Source: Propionibacteriaceae bacterium (lineage in GTDB: Bacteria > Actinomycetota > Actinomycetes > Propionibacteriales > Propionibacteriaceae). Taken from it: a stretch of DNA of 64,000 nt. Under the pieces are notes generated by a model. The model worked only from the letters and a program-made list of their open reading frames with translations, did not search any database and had not been told where the DNA came from. Of the stretch, positions 39,901 to 46,973 are shown piece by piece. The stretch is taken from NCBI GenBank assembly GCA_030532825.1, contig JAUNKK010000002.1:45804-109803 (forward strand), given 5' to 3'. A program made the translations under genes and the position numbers. Position 1 is the stretch's first letter; each line of letters begins with the position of its first letter.

Positions 39901-40680
39901 CTCGTGCTGTGGGAGGCACAGTTCGGGGATTTCGCCAACGGTGCCCAAATCATCGCCGACGAGTTCGTGGTCTCTGGCCAGGCAAAGTGGGACCAGAAGT
40001 CCGGGGTGGTGCTGCTGTTGCCGCACGGTTTCGAGGGTCAGGGACCGGATCACAGTTCTGCCCGAATTGAGCGTTGGCTCCAGTTGTGTGCGGAGAACGC
40101 GCTGGCTGTCTGTCAGCCATCGACAGCCGCCAGCCACTTCCATCTACTACGGCAACACGCGTACGTGAATTTCCACCGGCCCGTGGTCGTGGCAGCTCCC
40201 AAGTCAATGCTGCGCAGCAAGCAAGCTGCCTCGCAGCCTGAGGAGTTCACGACTGGAGCATGGCACCCGGTGTTCGACGACCCGACCATCACCGATCCGT
40301 CGCTTGTCGAGCGGGTGCTCGTGTGTTCCGGGAAGATCCGTTGGGAGTTGGTGAACCGGCGTCAGCAACTTGGGCTGGATGGAAAGATTGCGATCGTGGC
40401 ACTCGAACGGCTCTACCCGCTTCCCGGCCAAGAGATGGCGAAAGTCATGGAGCGTTTCCGTCACGTGAGCGACTGGCGTTTCGTGCAGGATGAGCCGGCA
40501 AACCAAGGGCCATGGCCGTTCATCTCAGTGCACTTGCCCAATGCGGTCTCTATTCACACAGACCTCACGCTGCGAATGTCCAGGGTCGCCCGACCTTGGT
40601 CGTCAGCCCCATCCGTGGGGTCGATGAAAGTCCACCAGCAGCAGAGCGAGGACCTGATGACCAACGCTTTTGGAGCTTGA
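36988..40680 (+). CDS. kgd: Multifunctional 2-oxoglutarate metabolism enzyme (Kgd)
   Basis: A 1230-residue actinobacterial fusion. N-terminus FGANSWLIDEKREEWQRDPN, a Pro/Ala/Ser linker (residues ~40-110), a succinyltransferase (E2-like) domain with ITNPGGIGTNHSVPRLMTGQ and DHRIIQGAQSGEFL, then the thiamine-dependent E1 with GMPHRGRLNVLANIVGK, LHGDAAFSGQGVVFETLQMS and VVNNQVGFTTAP. No lipoyl domain is present. It decarboxylates 2-oxoglutarate, acts as E1 in the 2-oxoglutarate dehydrogenase and can form 2-hydroxy-3-oxoadipate. In mycobacteria it is inhibited by GarA; garA is not seen here. A DUF6104 gene starts 3 bases downstream. Confidence 0.95.
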   Translation: MSTPDPTDAFGANSWLIDEKREEWQRDPNSVDAAWQAFFAAEPRQAESPAPRQPSASPQSEPKARAPRVASSQPTVESVQPTTESPASPGTGAGLSANAPNPSLRPAPSGVAPRLTVLRGAPMRTAKNMDASLSVPTATSVRSVPMKLVIDQRTAINAFLKSSKGGKISFTHLIAFAMVQALRAVPAMNNAFSVIDGKPTLVENQTINLGIAIDLQKPDGTRQLLVPNIKACENLNFAQFWADYEQLVSRTRRGDLTVDDFAGTTATITNPGGIGTNHSVPRLMTGQGLILGVGSIDYPAEFQGTSLSRVNDLGVSKITTLTSTYDHRIIQGAQSGEFLKVLHELLLGGDDFYDKIFEALRIPYEPLRWSLDISAHRANQVTKQRRVLELINSYRSVGHLVADTDPLEYRQRSHEDLRLETHGLSIWDLDREFAVGTFGGERRVYRSLREILGILQESYCRTLAVEYMHIADPRQREWFQDRIEVPRQPLTHDEHMHALDKLNEAEVFETFLQTKFVGQKRFSLEGGESVIVLLDEVCQQAAATQLDEVCIGMPHRGRLNVLANIVGKKYAQIFQEFDGTIDVSGTGDVKYHLGSEGEFVASNGATIKTSVAANPSHLEAVNPVLQGIARAKQDMIGDDDFPVLPILLHGDAAFSGQGVVFETLQMSQLRGYKTGGTIHVVVNNQVGFTTAPIESRSSTYCTDVAKAIAAPVLHVNGDDPDSCIRAARIAFAYRERFHKDVVIDLVCYRRRGHNEGDDPSFTQPRMYDLIEQKRSVRRLYTAALIGRGDISMTDAEDVVNKFRERLENVFKEVRDAKYASVVAEEYTRVPYYPPKQEQRLTAITPEMMQRISEVHTVLPPGFTPHPKVLPQLERRAEQILNGPIDWATAELLAIGSLLMEGRPVRLAGQDSRRGTFSQRFAAIVDRITNEAWVPLKHLSDDQATFDVFDSLLSEYAALGFEYGYSVARPDALVLWEAQFGDFANGAQIIADEFVVSGQAKWDQKSGVVLLLPHGFEGQGPDHSSARIERWLQLCAENALAVCQPSTAASHFHLLRQHAYVNFHRPVVVAAPKSMLRSKQAASQPEEFTTGAWHPVFDDPTITDPSLVERVLVCSGKIRWELVNRRQQLGLDGKIAIVALERLYPLPGQEMAKVMERFRHVSDWRFVQDEPANQGPWPFISVHLPNAVSIHTDLTLRMSRVARPWSSAPSVGSMKVHQQQSEDLMTNAFGA

Positions 40681-40683
40681 GCA

Positions 40684-40860
40684 ATGTACTTCACGGATCG
40701 CGGGCTTGAGGAGTTGATCAACCGCCGGGGTGACGAGGAAGTGAGCTTCGAGTGGCTCGCTGAGCAACTCCAGATCTTCGTTGATCTGAACCCGGAGTTT
40801 GAAACGCCAGTCGATCGGCTAGCCTCGTGGCTCGCGAGGCTGGACGACGAGGAGGAGTGA
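40684..40860 (+). CDS. DUF6104 small acidic protein
   Basis: A 58-residue protein from ATG 40684, starting MYFTDRGLEELINRRGDEEV with FEWLAEQLQIFVDLNPEFE and ending WLARLDDEEE. This is the small DUF6104 family of actinobacteria, commonly encoded right after the kgd gene. It is acidic and probably helical, without membrane segment or metal motif. Function is not known. It starts 3 bases after the kgd stop and its own last codons carry the GGAGGAG used by galK, so the three genes may share an mRNA. Confidence 0.85.
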   Translation: MYFTDRGLEELINRRGDEEVSFEWLAEQLQIFVDLNPEFETPVDRLASWLARLDDEEE

Positions 40861-40862
40861 TC

Positions 40863-42005
40863 ATGACCCTGGCACACGAGGTGGGGACGCAATACATCGA
40901 CCTGACTGGTGATGCCCCCGAAGGTATCTGGTTCGCCCCGGGGCGGGTCAACCTGATCGGTGAACACACCGACTACAACGACGGATTCGTGCTCCCTTTT
41001 GCTCTAGAACAGCGGGCCGTGGTAGCTGCTGGGCTCCGCGACGATGGCCTGATCGTGATGCACGCCGTCGATCTCGACGAGACGGTGCGGCTGCCCATCG
41101 ATGGCTTGGTTCCTGGGCAGGGCGGCTGGTCCGCCTACCTCGCCGGTGTGCTGTGGGCACTGCGTGAAGCGGGTCATGCCATTGCGCCAGTCACACTGGT
41201 GCTGTCCTCGGACGTTCCTTTTGGAGCCGGGCTGTCTAGTTCCGCAGCCATCGAATGCGCCGCGATGGCCGCCGTCTGTGACCTCTTCCATCTCGATATC
41301 TCCCCCATCGACCGCGCCAAGCTGGCTCAGCGCGCCGAAAACGACTACGTTGGCGCCCCCACCGGGCTGCTTGACCAAGCCGCCAGCACCTTGTGCCAGC
41401 GCGATATGGGGCTATTCCTGGACTGCCGCAGCCTGGAGACCACGCTCGTCCCCCTGCCGCTGAGCACGTTCGGGTGGGAGATCCTGGTACTAGATACTCA
41501 CACCCCCCACAGCCATGTCGACGGAGAATACGGGGAACGCCGGGCCACCTGCATGGAGGCAGCCCAGTTCCTGGGCATCCCCGCGCTACGCGACATCGAC
41601 GACCTGGAGGCGGCCCTAACGAAGTTGCCCAACGATGTCATGCGGCGCCGTGTCCGGCATGTGGTCACTGAGAATGAGCGCACCGAGCTGGCCCTTCGGC
41701 TCGCTCTTCAGGGACGGCTTGATGAGCTGCCACCCTTGTTGGACGCTTCCCATGCCTCAATGCGCGACGACTACGAGATCACGGTGCCGACCGTGGATCT
41801 GGCCGTGACGACAGCGAAAGCAGCAGGTGCTTTGGGAGCACGCATGACAGGCGGCGGGTTTGGCGGGTGCATCATCGCCTGGTGCCGCAACGGCACCGCC
41901 GACGTCATCGGCCAGCGCATCGCGGCCGCCTTCGGGGAGGCCGGGTTTACGGCACCCACCTGGTTTGTCGCTCACCCCGCAGAGGGCGCGGGGAGGCTCA
42001 TCTGA
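40863..42005 (+). CDS. galK: Galactokinase
   Basis: A 380-residue GHMP kinase from ATG 40863, with GAGGAGGAG upstream in the DUF6104 tail. FAPGRVNLIGEHTDYNDGFV is the galactokinase signature, GAGLSSSAAIECAAMA the ATP loop, and LGARMTGGGFGGCIIAW motif 3. It phosphorylates galactose to galactose 1-phosphate, the first Leloir step. It is not beside galT or galE, but the alpha-galactosidase at the window start would feed it. No promoter of its own is evident between kgd and galK. Confidence 0.95.
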   Translation: MTLAHEVGTQYIDLTGDAPEGIWFAPGRVNLIGEHTDYNDGFVLPFALEQRAVVAAGLRDDGLIVMHAVDLDETVRLPIDGLVPGQGGWSAYLAGVLWALREAGHAIAPVTLVLSSDVPFGAGLSSSAAIECAAMAAVCDLFHLDISPIDRAKLAQRAENDYVGAPTGLLDQAASTLCQRDMGLFLDCRSLETTLVPLPLSTFGWEILVLDTHTPHSHVDGEYGERRATCMEAAQFLGIPALRDIDDLEAALTKLPNDVMRRRVRHVVTENERTELALRLALQGRLDELPPLLDASHASMRDDYEITVPTVDLAVTTAKAAGALGARMTGGGFGGCIIAWCRNGTADVIGQRIAAAFGEAGFTAPTWFVAHPAEGAGRLI

Positions 42006-42116
42006 GTTATTTCACCGGCAGGTCTAACGGGTCCTAGCCCCCCCATCACCGAGCAGAAAAGATGCAACCAATCGCCTGCGCAAACTTTGAATAACCACTA
42101 CCGCGGCGCGGCGGGG

Positions 42117-42145
42117 TTGTCTATCGTGGGTGACGGGAGTAAGTT
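42117..42145 (+). promoter_or_regulatory. Candidate whiB1 promoter
   Basis: TTGTCT (42117-42122) and TAAGTT (42140-42145) with a 17-base spacer, about 44 bases before the whiB1 ATG. It is a fair match to a SigA-type promoter only. The 183-base interval between galK and whiB1 otherwise shows nothing I can name. Confidence 0.35.
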
Positions 42146-42188
42146 CTATCCGCTCGAATGATCTACTAGCCAAAAAGGAGTGCCATTC

Positions 42189-42437
42189 ATGGACTGGCGC
42201 CACAGGGCAGCCTGCCTGACGGAGGACCCGGAGCTGTTCTTCCCTGTCGGCAACACCGGACCCGCACTCCAGCAGATTGAGGATGCCAAGAAGATCTGTC
42301 AACGCTGCGAGGTCAAGGAACAGTGCTTGTCCTGGGCCATTGAGGCCGGTCAAGATCACGGCGTCTGGGGGGGAATGAGCGAAGACGAGAGGCGCGCCAT
42401 GAAGCGCCGCAAGGCCCGCAGCCGCGCCCACGCCTAG
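42189..42437 (+). CDS. whiB1: WhiB-family iron-sulfur regulator, WhiB1 type
   Basis: An 82-residue protein from ATG 42189; AAGGAG at 42175-42180 is 8 bases upstream, and the GTG at 42180 overlaps that site so it is rejected. The four cysteines lie in WRHRAACLTED, ICQRCEVKEQC, followed by GVWGGMSEDERRAMKRRKAR, the turn and basic DNA-binding tail. The start MDWRHxAxC and PELFFPVGNTGPALQQI match WhiB1, which carries a nitric-oxide-sensitive 4Fe-4S cluster and binds SigA. In Mycobacterium whiB1 is also beside pdtaS. Confidence 0.93.
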   Translation: MDWRHRAACLTEDPELFFPVGNTGPALQQIEDAKKICQRCEVKEQCLSWAIEAGQDHGVWGGMSEDERRAMKRRKARSRAHA

Positions 42438-42442
42438 TTTGT

Positions 42443-43888
42443 CTACACTTCTGCAGGCAGGATAAGACGGGCCCGGGTACCTGCTCCGTCGGGTGAGTTC
42501 CCGATCTCCAAGCTTCCCCCGAGGTCCCCCACGAGCGTCGAGATGATGGCCAGGCCGAGGCTGGTCTGATTCCCCAACTTGAATCCGTCTGGCAGCCCGA
42601 CCCCATCGTCTACCACGTCGATGATGAGATGTTCGCTGGTCCTTTCAGGGCGGATCTGGAGTTTCCCAGATCCGCTCCGCAGCCCGTGTTCAATCGCGTT
42701 TTGACACAATTCCGTGATGACCATGGCGAGCGATGTGGCGGCGTCAGCCCGGATCTCTCCGAAACTCCCCACCCGGCCCGCGTCCACGATTCCCGTCGTC
42801 GAGGCCAGGTCCCCCACCATCTGGAGGATGCGATCACACACAGCGTCGAAGGCGATGTCGTCGGTGATGGCATGGCTCAAGGTGTCATGCACTAGGGCAA
42901 TCGACGATACCCGGCGGTTCGCATCCCGCAGCGCCTCGCGTCCTTCTTCGGTTGTGAGGCGGCGGGACTGCATCCGCAGCAGCGCCGCGACCGTCTGGAG
43001 GTTGTTCTTCACTCGGTGGTGGATTTCTCGGATCGTCGCATCCTTCGTCACCAGCATGCGATCCCGGGAGCGCAGATCCGTTGTGTCGCGACACAGCACT
43101 AGGGCGCCTCTGCTGTCCCCCGCAACCTCAAGTGGGAGCATCACGGCTCGCATTGAAGCGCGCGGCTGCTCAACATCAAAAACCATGCTGGCTCGCTTGG
43201 TCAGATCAGCTTGGATGGTCTGCCCCACGGACTCAACCCCGCGACGCAGGCTCTGAATCAGCGATGGGAAGTCCTCGTCAGCGATGTCGCCAAGCGCCCC
43301 GAGCCTGCGAAAGGCGGTGATGGCGTTCGGCGAGGCATAACTGATCCTGCCTCCGGGCTCAATCCGCAGCACACCGTCGCACACGCGAGGGGCTAACGCC
43401 TTGTCCGCGACGGGGGCGAGCGGGAAGTGTCCCTCCCGGATCATGCTCGTGAGGATATCGGCGGCTTCCAGGTAGTTCTCCTCCAACGCTCCCGTAGCAC
43501 GCATGCCCATCTGGTTGGTGTGACGTTCCAGCACCGCGATGCAACGCCCCCCGCGAAGCACGGGAACCGCCCAGACGTCCACGGGGATTCCCGCCGAGAG
43601 AGCATTGTCACTGGTTTCACAGATCTCGTGGCTGAGATACGCCACCACCACTGGGTGATCCAGCTCATAGGCGATCTGATCTCCGATGACATCGTCCTCC
43701 AGCGCGGTCGGGCCCGTGACGGGCCGCGCTTGGGCGATGCAGGTGAAAACCTCGCAGTCTGGGCTGTCATCCTCAGGCATCCATAGCAGGAGGTCAGAAA
43801 AGGACAGGTCGCTCAGCAGATGCCACTGGCTCTGAAAGGCGAACAGCCAGTCGGCGTCTGGGAGCTCATCGGGATGCGACGTTGCCAT
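42443..43888 (-). CDS. pdtaS: Sensor histidine kinase PdtaS
   Basis: A 481-residue soluble kinase from ATG 43888. An N-terminal GAF-like part (LLSDLSFSDLLLWMPEDD, TGPTALEDDVIGDQIAYELD), then a PAS domain (GVLRIEPGGRISYASPNAIT) and the HisKA_2/HATPase pair with phosphoacceptor REIHHRVKNNLQTVAALLRM and ATP sites ELCQNAIEHGL and DDGVGLPDGF. This class phosphorylates the ANTAR-type regulator PdtaR. Its stop is 5 bases from that of whiB1, as in Mycobacterium. No pdtaR is in the window. Confidence 0.9.
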   Translation of the reverse strand: MATSHPDELPDADWLFAFQSQWHLLSDLSFSDLLLWMPEDDSPDCEVFTCIAQARPVTGPTALEDDVIGDQIAYELDHPVVVAYLSHEICETSDNALSAGIPVDVWAVPVLRGGRCIAVLERHTNQMGMRATGALEENYLEAADILTSMIREGHFPLAPVADKALAPRVCDGVLRIEPGGRISYASPNAITAFRRLGALGDIADEDFPSLIQSLRRGVESVGQTIQADLTKRASMVFDVEQPRASMRAVMLPLEVAGDSRGALVLCRDTTDLRSRDRMLVTKDATIREIHHRVKNNLQTVAALLRMQSRRLTTEEGREALRDANRRVSSIALVHDTLSHAITDDIAFDAVCDRILQMVGDLASTTGIVDAGRVGSFGEIRADAATSLAMVITELCQNAIEHGLRSGSGKLQIRPERTSEHLIIDVVDDGVGLPDGFKLGNQTSLGLAIISTLVGDLGGSLEIGNSPDGAGTRARLILPAEV

Positions 43889-43933
43889 AGCCTTACTCTG
43901 CCATCCTCGGAGCTGGTGACGCCACGAGGCATC

Positions 43934-43945
43934 TGGCACAATGGC
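43934..43945 (+). promoter_or_regulatory. Candidate -10 region of the bL37 gene
   Basis: TGGCACAATGGC contains the -10-like CACAAT and lies 26 bases before the bL37 ATG. It is identical to the element in front of rpmE. No convincing -35 hexamer is seen. Confidence 0.4.
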
Positions 43946-43971
43946 GGTCGCAACTTGAAGAAGGAGACTCC

Positions 43972-44046
43972 ATGGGCAAGACCGGTCGCAAGCGTCGTGC
44001 GCGCCGCAAGAACAAGGCCAATCACGGGAAGCGCCCCAACGCTTGA
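43972..44046 (+). CDS. 50S ribosomal protein bL37 (24 residues)
   Basis: A tiny basic protein from ATG 43972 with AAGGAG 5 bases upstream. It reads MGKTGRKRRARRKNKANHGK plus RPNA, the very short actinobacterial protein bL37 found in mycobacterial ribosome structures, with the conserved KANHGKRPN end. Eleven of 24 residues are Lys or Arg. It sits between divergent pdtaS and a strong terminator, as in mycobacteria between Rv3220c and the sigH locus. Easily missed by gene callers because of length. Confidence 0.88.
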   Translation: MGKTGRKRRARRKNKANHGKRPNA

Positions 44047-44062
44047 TTCCGTGACAACATTT

Positions 44063-44103
44063 CACCCCCGTTCCCAGCTGAGGAGCGGGGGTGCGAGTTT
44101 TCT
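44063..44103 (+). terminator. Intrinsic terminator after bL37
   Basis: CACCCCCG (44063-44070) pairs with CGGGGGTG (44086-44093) and a T-rich tail follows (CGAGTTTTCT). It lies 16 bases after the bL37 stop and just before the convergent anti-sigma gene ends. Confidence 0.85.
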
Positions 44104-44111
44104 AGGAGGTG

Positions 44112-44378
44112 CTACTCAGTTAGGCACAACGCTGTGAGACGAGCGCGGAGGGCTTCAGGGGCGCTGATGGAGGGCAGACTGCGACGGATCATATGGGTGA
44201 TGGCAGCTTCGATCTCGAAGCTCTCCATACATCGCTCGCACGCGTGAAGGTGATGCCGCACTTGATCCGCGTCGACTTCAGGTAGCTCGCCATGCAGGAA
44301 AGCGTGAACGGTTTCTAAAGCCTGCGCACAAGCATCGATTTCGTCGTGGTCGTGGCTCCGCATATCGGGGTCGGTCAT
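44112..44378 (-). CDS. Zinc-binding anti-sigma factor of SigH (RshA/RsrA type)
   Basis: An 88-residue protein from ATG 44378, overlapping the sigH stop as TGATG. The ZAS motif is in QVRHHLHACERCMESF (H-x3-C-x2-C), with a further upstream His. In the family oxidation of these cysteines releases the sigma factor and switches on thioredoxin and mycothiol systems. The N-terminus HDHDEIDACAQALETVHAFL forms the sigma-binding helix. Translational coupling should keep a 1:1 ratio with SigH. Confidence 0.9.
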   Translation of the reverse strand: MTDPDMRSHDHDEIDACAQALETVHAFLHGELPEVDADQVRHHLHACERCMESFEIEAAITHMIRRSLPSISAPEALRARLTALCLTE

Positions 44379-45037
44379 CACTTCGCCCCCTTAATACCGC
44401 GCTCGGCCGCGTAGTCAGCCAACGCTTTGCGTAACTGCGCTCTGCCGCGATTTAGGCGCGACATGACGGTCCCGATGGGAGTGCCCATGATGGCGGCGAT
44501 CTCCTTGTAGCTGAAGCCTTCGACGTCCGATAGGTAGACGGCGAGCCGATAGTTCTCTGATAGCGCCGCCATGGCCTCGGCCACGGCTGAATCTGGGGTG
44601 TTGTCCAAGGCCTCCATCTCGGCGGAACGCAAGCCCTGCGAGTCGTGGGAGGCAGCCTGAGCCAACTGCCAGTCGGAAACTTCCTCGTCACCACTCAATT
44701 GCGGCGATCTCGAAGCCTTCCGATACGAGTTGATGTACGCGTTCGTCAGGATGCGATACAGCCAGGCTTTCATGTTTGTACCCAACGTGAACGAGTCCCG
44801 TCCGCGCAGCGCCTTGACATAGGTCTCCTGTACCAGGTCCTCGGCATCTGCTGGGTTTCGAGTCATTCTCATCGCGGCCGAGTACAAGCGATCAAGGTGG
44901 CTCAGCGCCTCCTCCTCGAACGCCAAGCCGAACTCAGCGGCATCCAGCGTGGTGTGTGTTTCTTCCATCATGGAAGAACATACCGGTACCGGGCTCAACG
45001 CCGTCGGGGCATCCAGAAGCAAGGCTGCGGTCGTCAT
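44378..45037 (-). CDS. sigH: ECF sigma factor SigH/SigR
   Basis: A 219-residue sigma factor if started at ATG 45037. Region 2 has [20 protein letters not shown] and [20 protein letters not shown]; region 4 has [31 protein letters not shown]. It is very close in pattern to mycobacterial SigH and Streptomyces SigR, which answer thiol oxidation and heat. The start is uncertain: ATG 45037 is 9 bases from the -10 element, so it would be leaderless; ATG 44971 or 44968 would drop 22-23 residues and lie inside a palindrome. A SigH-type promoter precedes it, so it is autoregulated. Confidence 0.88.
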   Translation of the reverse strand: MTTAALLLDAPTALSPVPVCSSMMEETHTTLDAAEFGLAFEEEALSHLDRLYSAAMRMTRNPADAEDLVQETYVKALRGRDSFTLGTNMKAWLYRILTNAYINSYRKASRSPQLSGDEEVSDWQLAQAASHDSQGLRSAEMEALDNTPDSAVAEAMAALSENYRLAVYLSDVEGFSYKEIAAIMGTPIGTVMSRLNRGRAQLRKALADYAAERGIKGAK

Positions 45038-45046
45038 GATCCAAGC

Positions 45047-45073
45047 AACGCCCCGGGCCTGCTCGGTATTCCC
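45047..45073 (-). promoter_or_regulatory. SigH/SigR-type autoregulatory promoter
   Basis: On the minus strand GGGAAT (45073-45068), 18 bases, then GTT (45049-45047): an exact fit to the SigR consensus GGAAT-N18-GTT. The first in-frame ATG of sigH lies 9 bases past GTT. Confidence 0.8.
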
Positions 45074-45201
45074 ACCCTCGGCAGGCAGCCAACCCGGTCC
45101 GTACGGGCACGAGGCCCTCAACCATGCCCGAAACATCGGCAGCTGGCGTTCAATTCATGTTCCTCGCCCCGATTTGCCTCATCCGTGGGTAAGTTGGACA
45201 C

Positions 45202-45708
45202 ATGAGTCTGTTGCGCTTCCTAGCCCGTAGCCTGTTTGCGAGCGCCTTCATTGTTGACGGCGTCCGCAAAGTCACCTCGCCGACCGACGTTGCCCCCGAG
45301 GCCGAGAAGTTCACTTCTCGGGTCACCCCCGTGATGCAGCGCATCGTGCCCGCTCAGTATTCATCGCATGTCCCGGAACGACCCGAGTCCTGGATTCGTC
45401 TCTGCGGCGCCGCTGAGGTCGTGGGGGGTGCTCTGTTCGCCACCGGCATCTGTCGTCGAGTCGGGGCACTGCTGCTGTCCGGCGCGAGCACGTTGAATCT
45501 CGCCGCGGCGCTTCCCGCCAAAGATGCACCCGACGATGAGAAGCAAACCCGCCGTCCCGAGGTGTTGACTCGCGTGGCGTTGCTGGGCGCGTCCGTCCTC
45601 GCCACCCAAGACCTTCAGGGACGACCCAGCGCAGCGTGGCGCCGCAAGCATTCCCGTCGCGCGAAGGCTAGCCATCGACGCAAGGCGAAGCAGGCGGTGG
45701 CCTCCTGA
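45202..45708 (+). CDS. DoxX-family membrane protein
   Basis: A 168-residue protein from ATG 45202. MSLLRFLARSLFASAFIVDG and VRKVTSP start it; the membrane segments include CGAAEVVGGALFATGICRRV, GALLLSGASTLNLAAALPA and RVALLGASVLATQDLQG. The basic tail (RRKHSRRAKASHRRKAKQ) lies in the cytoplasm. TAAGTT (45190-45195) stands 6 bases before the ATG, so a leaderless mRNA is possible. DoxX proteins are tied to oxidative-stress and thiosulfate handling, with no certain reaction. It abuts aroA by one base. Confidence 0.8.
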   Translation: MSLLRFLARSLFASAFIVDGVRKVTSPTDVAPEAEKFTSRVTPVMQRIVPAQYSSHVPERPESWIRLCGAAEVVGGALFATGICRRVGALLLSGASTLNLAAALPAKDAPDDEKQTRRPEVLTRVALLGASVLATQDLQGRPSAAWRRKHSRRAKASHRRKAKQAVAS

Positions 45709-46973
45709 TGGCATCCGGTCTCCCGGCGGCCCCAACGGCCGTCCGGGGGACGGCCGAGGTACCTGGCTCCAAGTCGGAGACCAACCGGGCCCTCGTCTTA
45801 GCCGCTCTCGCCGATGCCCCATCGCTGCTGACCGGGACCCTGGCCTCTCGGGACTCGGACCTCATGATCCAGGCACTACGTCACCTCGGCGTGACGGTTG
45901 CGGAAAACGGGCCCGGTGTTCTGCACATCAGCCCACCCGAGCGCTTACACGGTTGTGCAGAGGGCATTGACTGCGGCCTCGCTGGGACCGTGATGCGGTT
46001 CGTGCCGCCCGTCGCCGCGTTGGCTGACGGACCCACCCACTTCTTTGGCGATCCTCACGCCAGTAACCGCCCCATGAAGGGCCTTCTTGATGCACTGCGC
46101 CATCTAGGGGCTTCGGTGTCTGGCGACGCCTTACCGTTCACCCTCGCGCCTGGTCGGCTCGCCCCGGCTACGTTCGTGGAAATCAATGCCTCGGCCTCAA
46201 GTCAGTTCATCTCCGGGCTGCTGCTGGCCGCTCCGCACCTGCCCACGGGCTTGCAACTACGCGCCGTTGGAGCCGTTCCTTCCCGGCCTCATATCGCCAT
46301 GACGACCGCCATGTTGCGCGCTCGCGGCGTGACCATCACCGAACCTGATAGCACCACGTGGCAGGTGGCGCCCGGCCCGATCGCGGGCCGCGACACCCGA
46401 ATCGAGCCGGATCTGACAAATGCAGCCGCTTTTCTCGCGGCAGCTGCCGCCACCGGCGGTTCCGTGACGGTGCCGGCCTGGCCCACCTCCAGCCTCCAGC
46501 CCGGCGCGATGTTCCTAACCATCGCCGAAGCCATGGGGTGCGATGTCCTCCGCTCCCCGGAACAGGTGACGGTCTCGGGCCCTGGAGCATTGCGCGCTAT
46601 CACCGTCGACTTGCACGCGGCCTCGGAGTTGACCCCGGTAGTGGCTGCGCTGGCCGCGCTGGCCCGGGGGACCTCCCGCATCACCGGTGTCGCCCACATC
46701 CGGGGCCACGAGACCGATCGATTGGCGGCCCTCGCCACCGAACTGGCGAAGCTTGGGGTTGCGGTGCGCGAACTGCCAGACGGCCTGGAGATCACGGGGG
46801 GCATCAAAACCTCAGGCCCCGTCCAGCTCAGCACCTATGCCGACCACCGCATGGTCCACTTCGCGGCCGTCGTGGCCCTCGTCACTCCGGAGCTCAGCGT
46901 TGACGACGTAACGTGCGTCGGAAAAACCATGCCGGACTTCCCGGAACGTTGGAATGCGCTGGTGGGTGTCTGA
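45708..46973 (+). CDS. aroA: 3-phosphoshikimate 1-carboxyvinyltransferase (EPSP synthase)
   Basis: A 421-residue protein whose ATG overlaps the DoxX stop. VPGSKSETNRALVLAALADA, the GLAGTVMRFVPPVAALADG phosphoenolpyruvate loop, GASSQFISGLLLAA-type region and the YADHRMVHFAAVVALVTPEL end identify AroA. It adds enolpyruvate to shikimate 3-phosphate on the way to chorismate. It overlaps rsgA, as usual in actinobacteria. Confidence 0.95.
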   Translation: MASGLPAAPTAVRGTAEVPGSKSETNRALVLAALADAPSLLTGTLASRDSDLMIQALRHLGVTVAENGPGVLHISPPERLHGCAEGIDCGLAGTVMRFVPPVAALADGPTHFFGDPHASNRPMKGLLDALRHLGASVSGDALPFTLAPGRLAPATFVEINASASSQFISGLLLAAPHLPTGLQLRAVGAVPSRPHIAMTTAMLRARGVTITEPDSTTWQVAPGPIAGRDTRIEPDLTNAAAFLAAAAATGGSVTVPAWPTSSLQPGAMFLTIAEAMGCDVLRSPEQVTVSGPGALRAITVDLHAASELTPVVAALAALARGTSRITGVAHIRGHETDRLAALATELAKLGVAVRELPDGLEITGGIKTSGPVQLSTYADHRMVHFAAVVALVTPELSVDDVTCVGKTMPDFPERWNALVGV

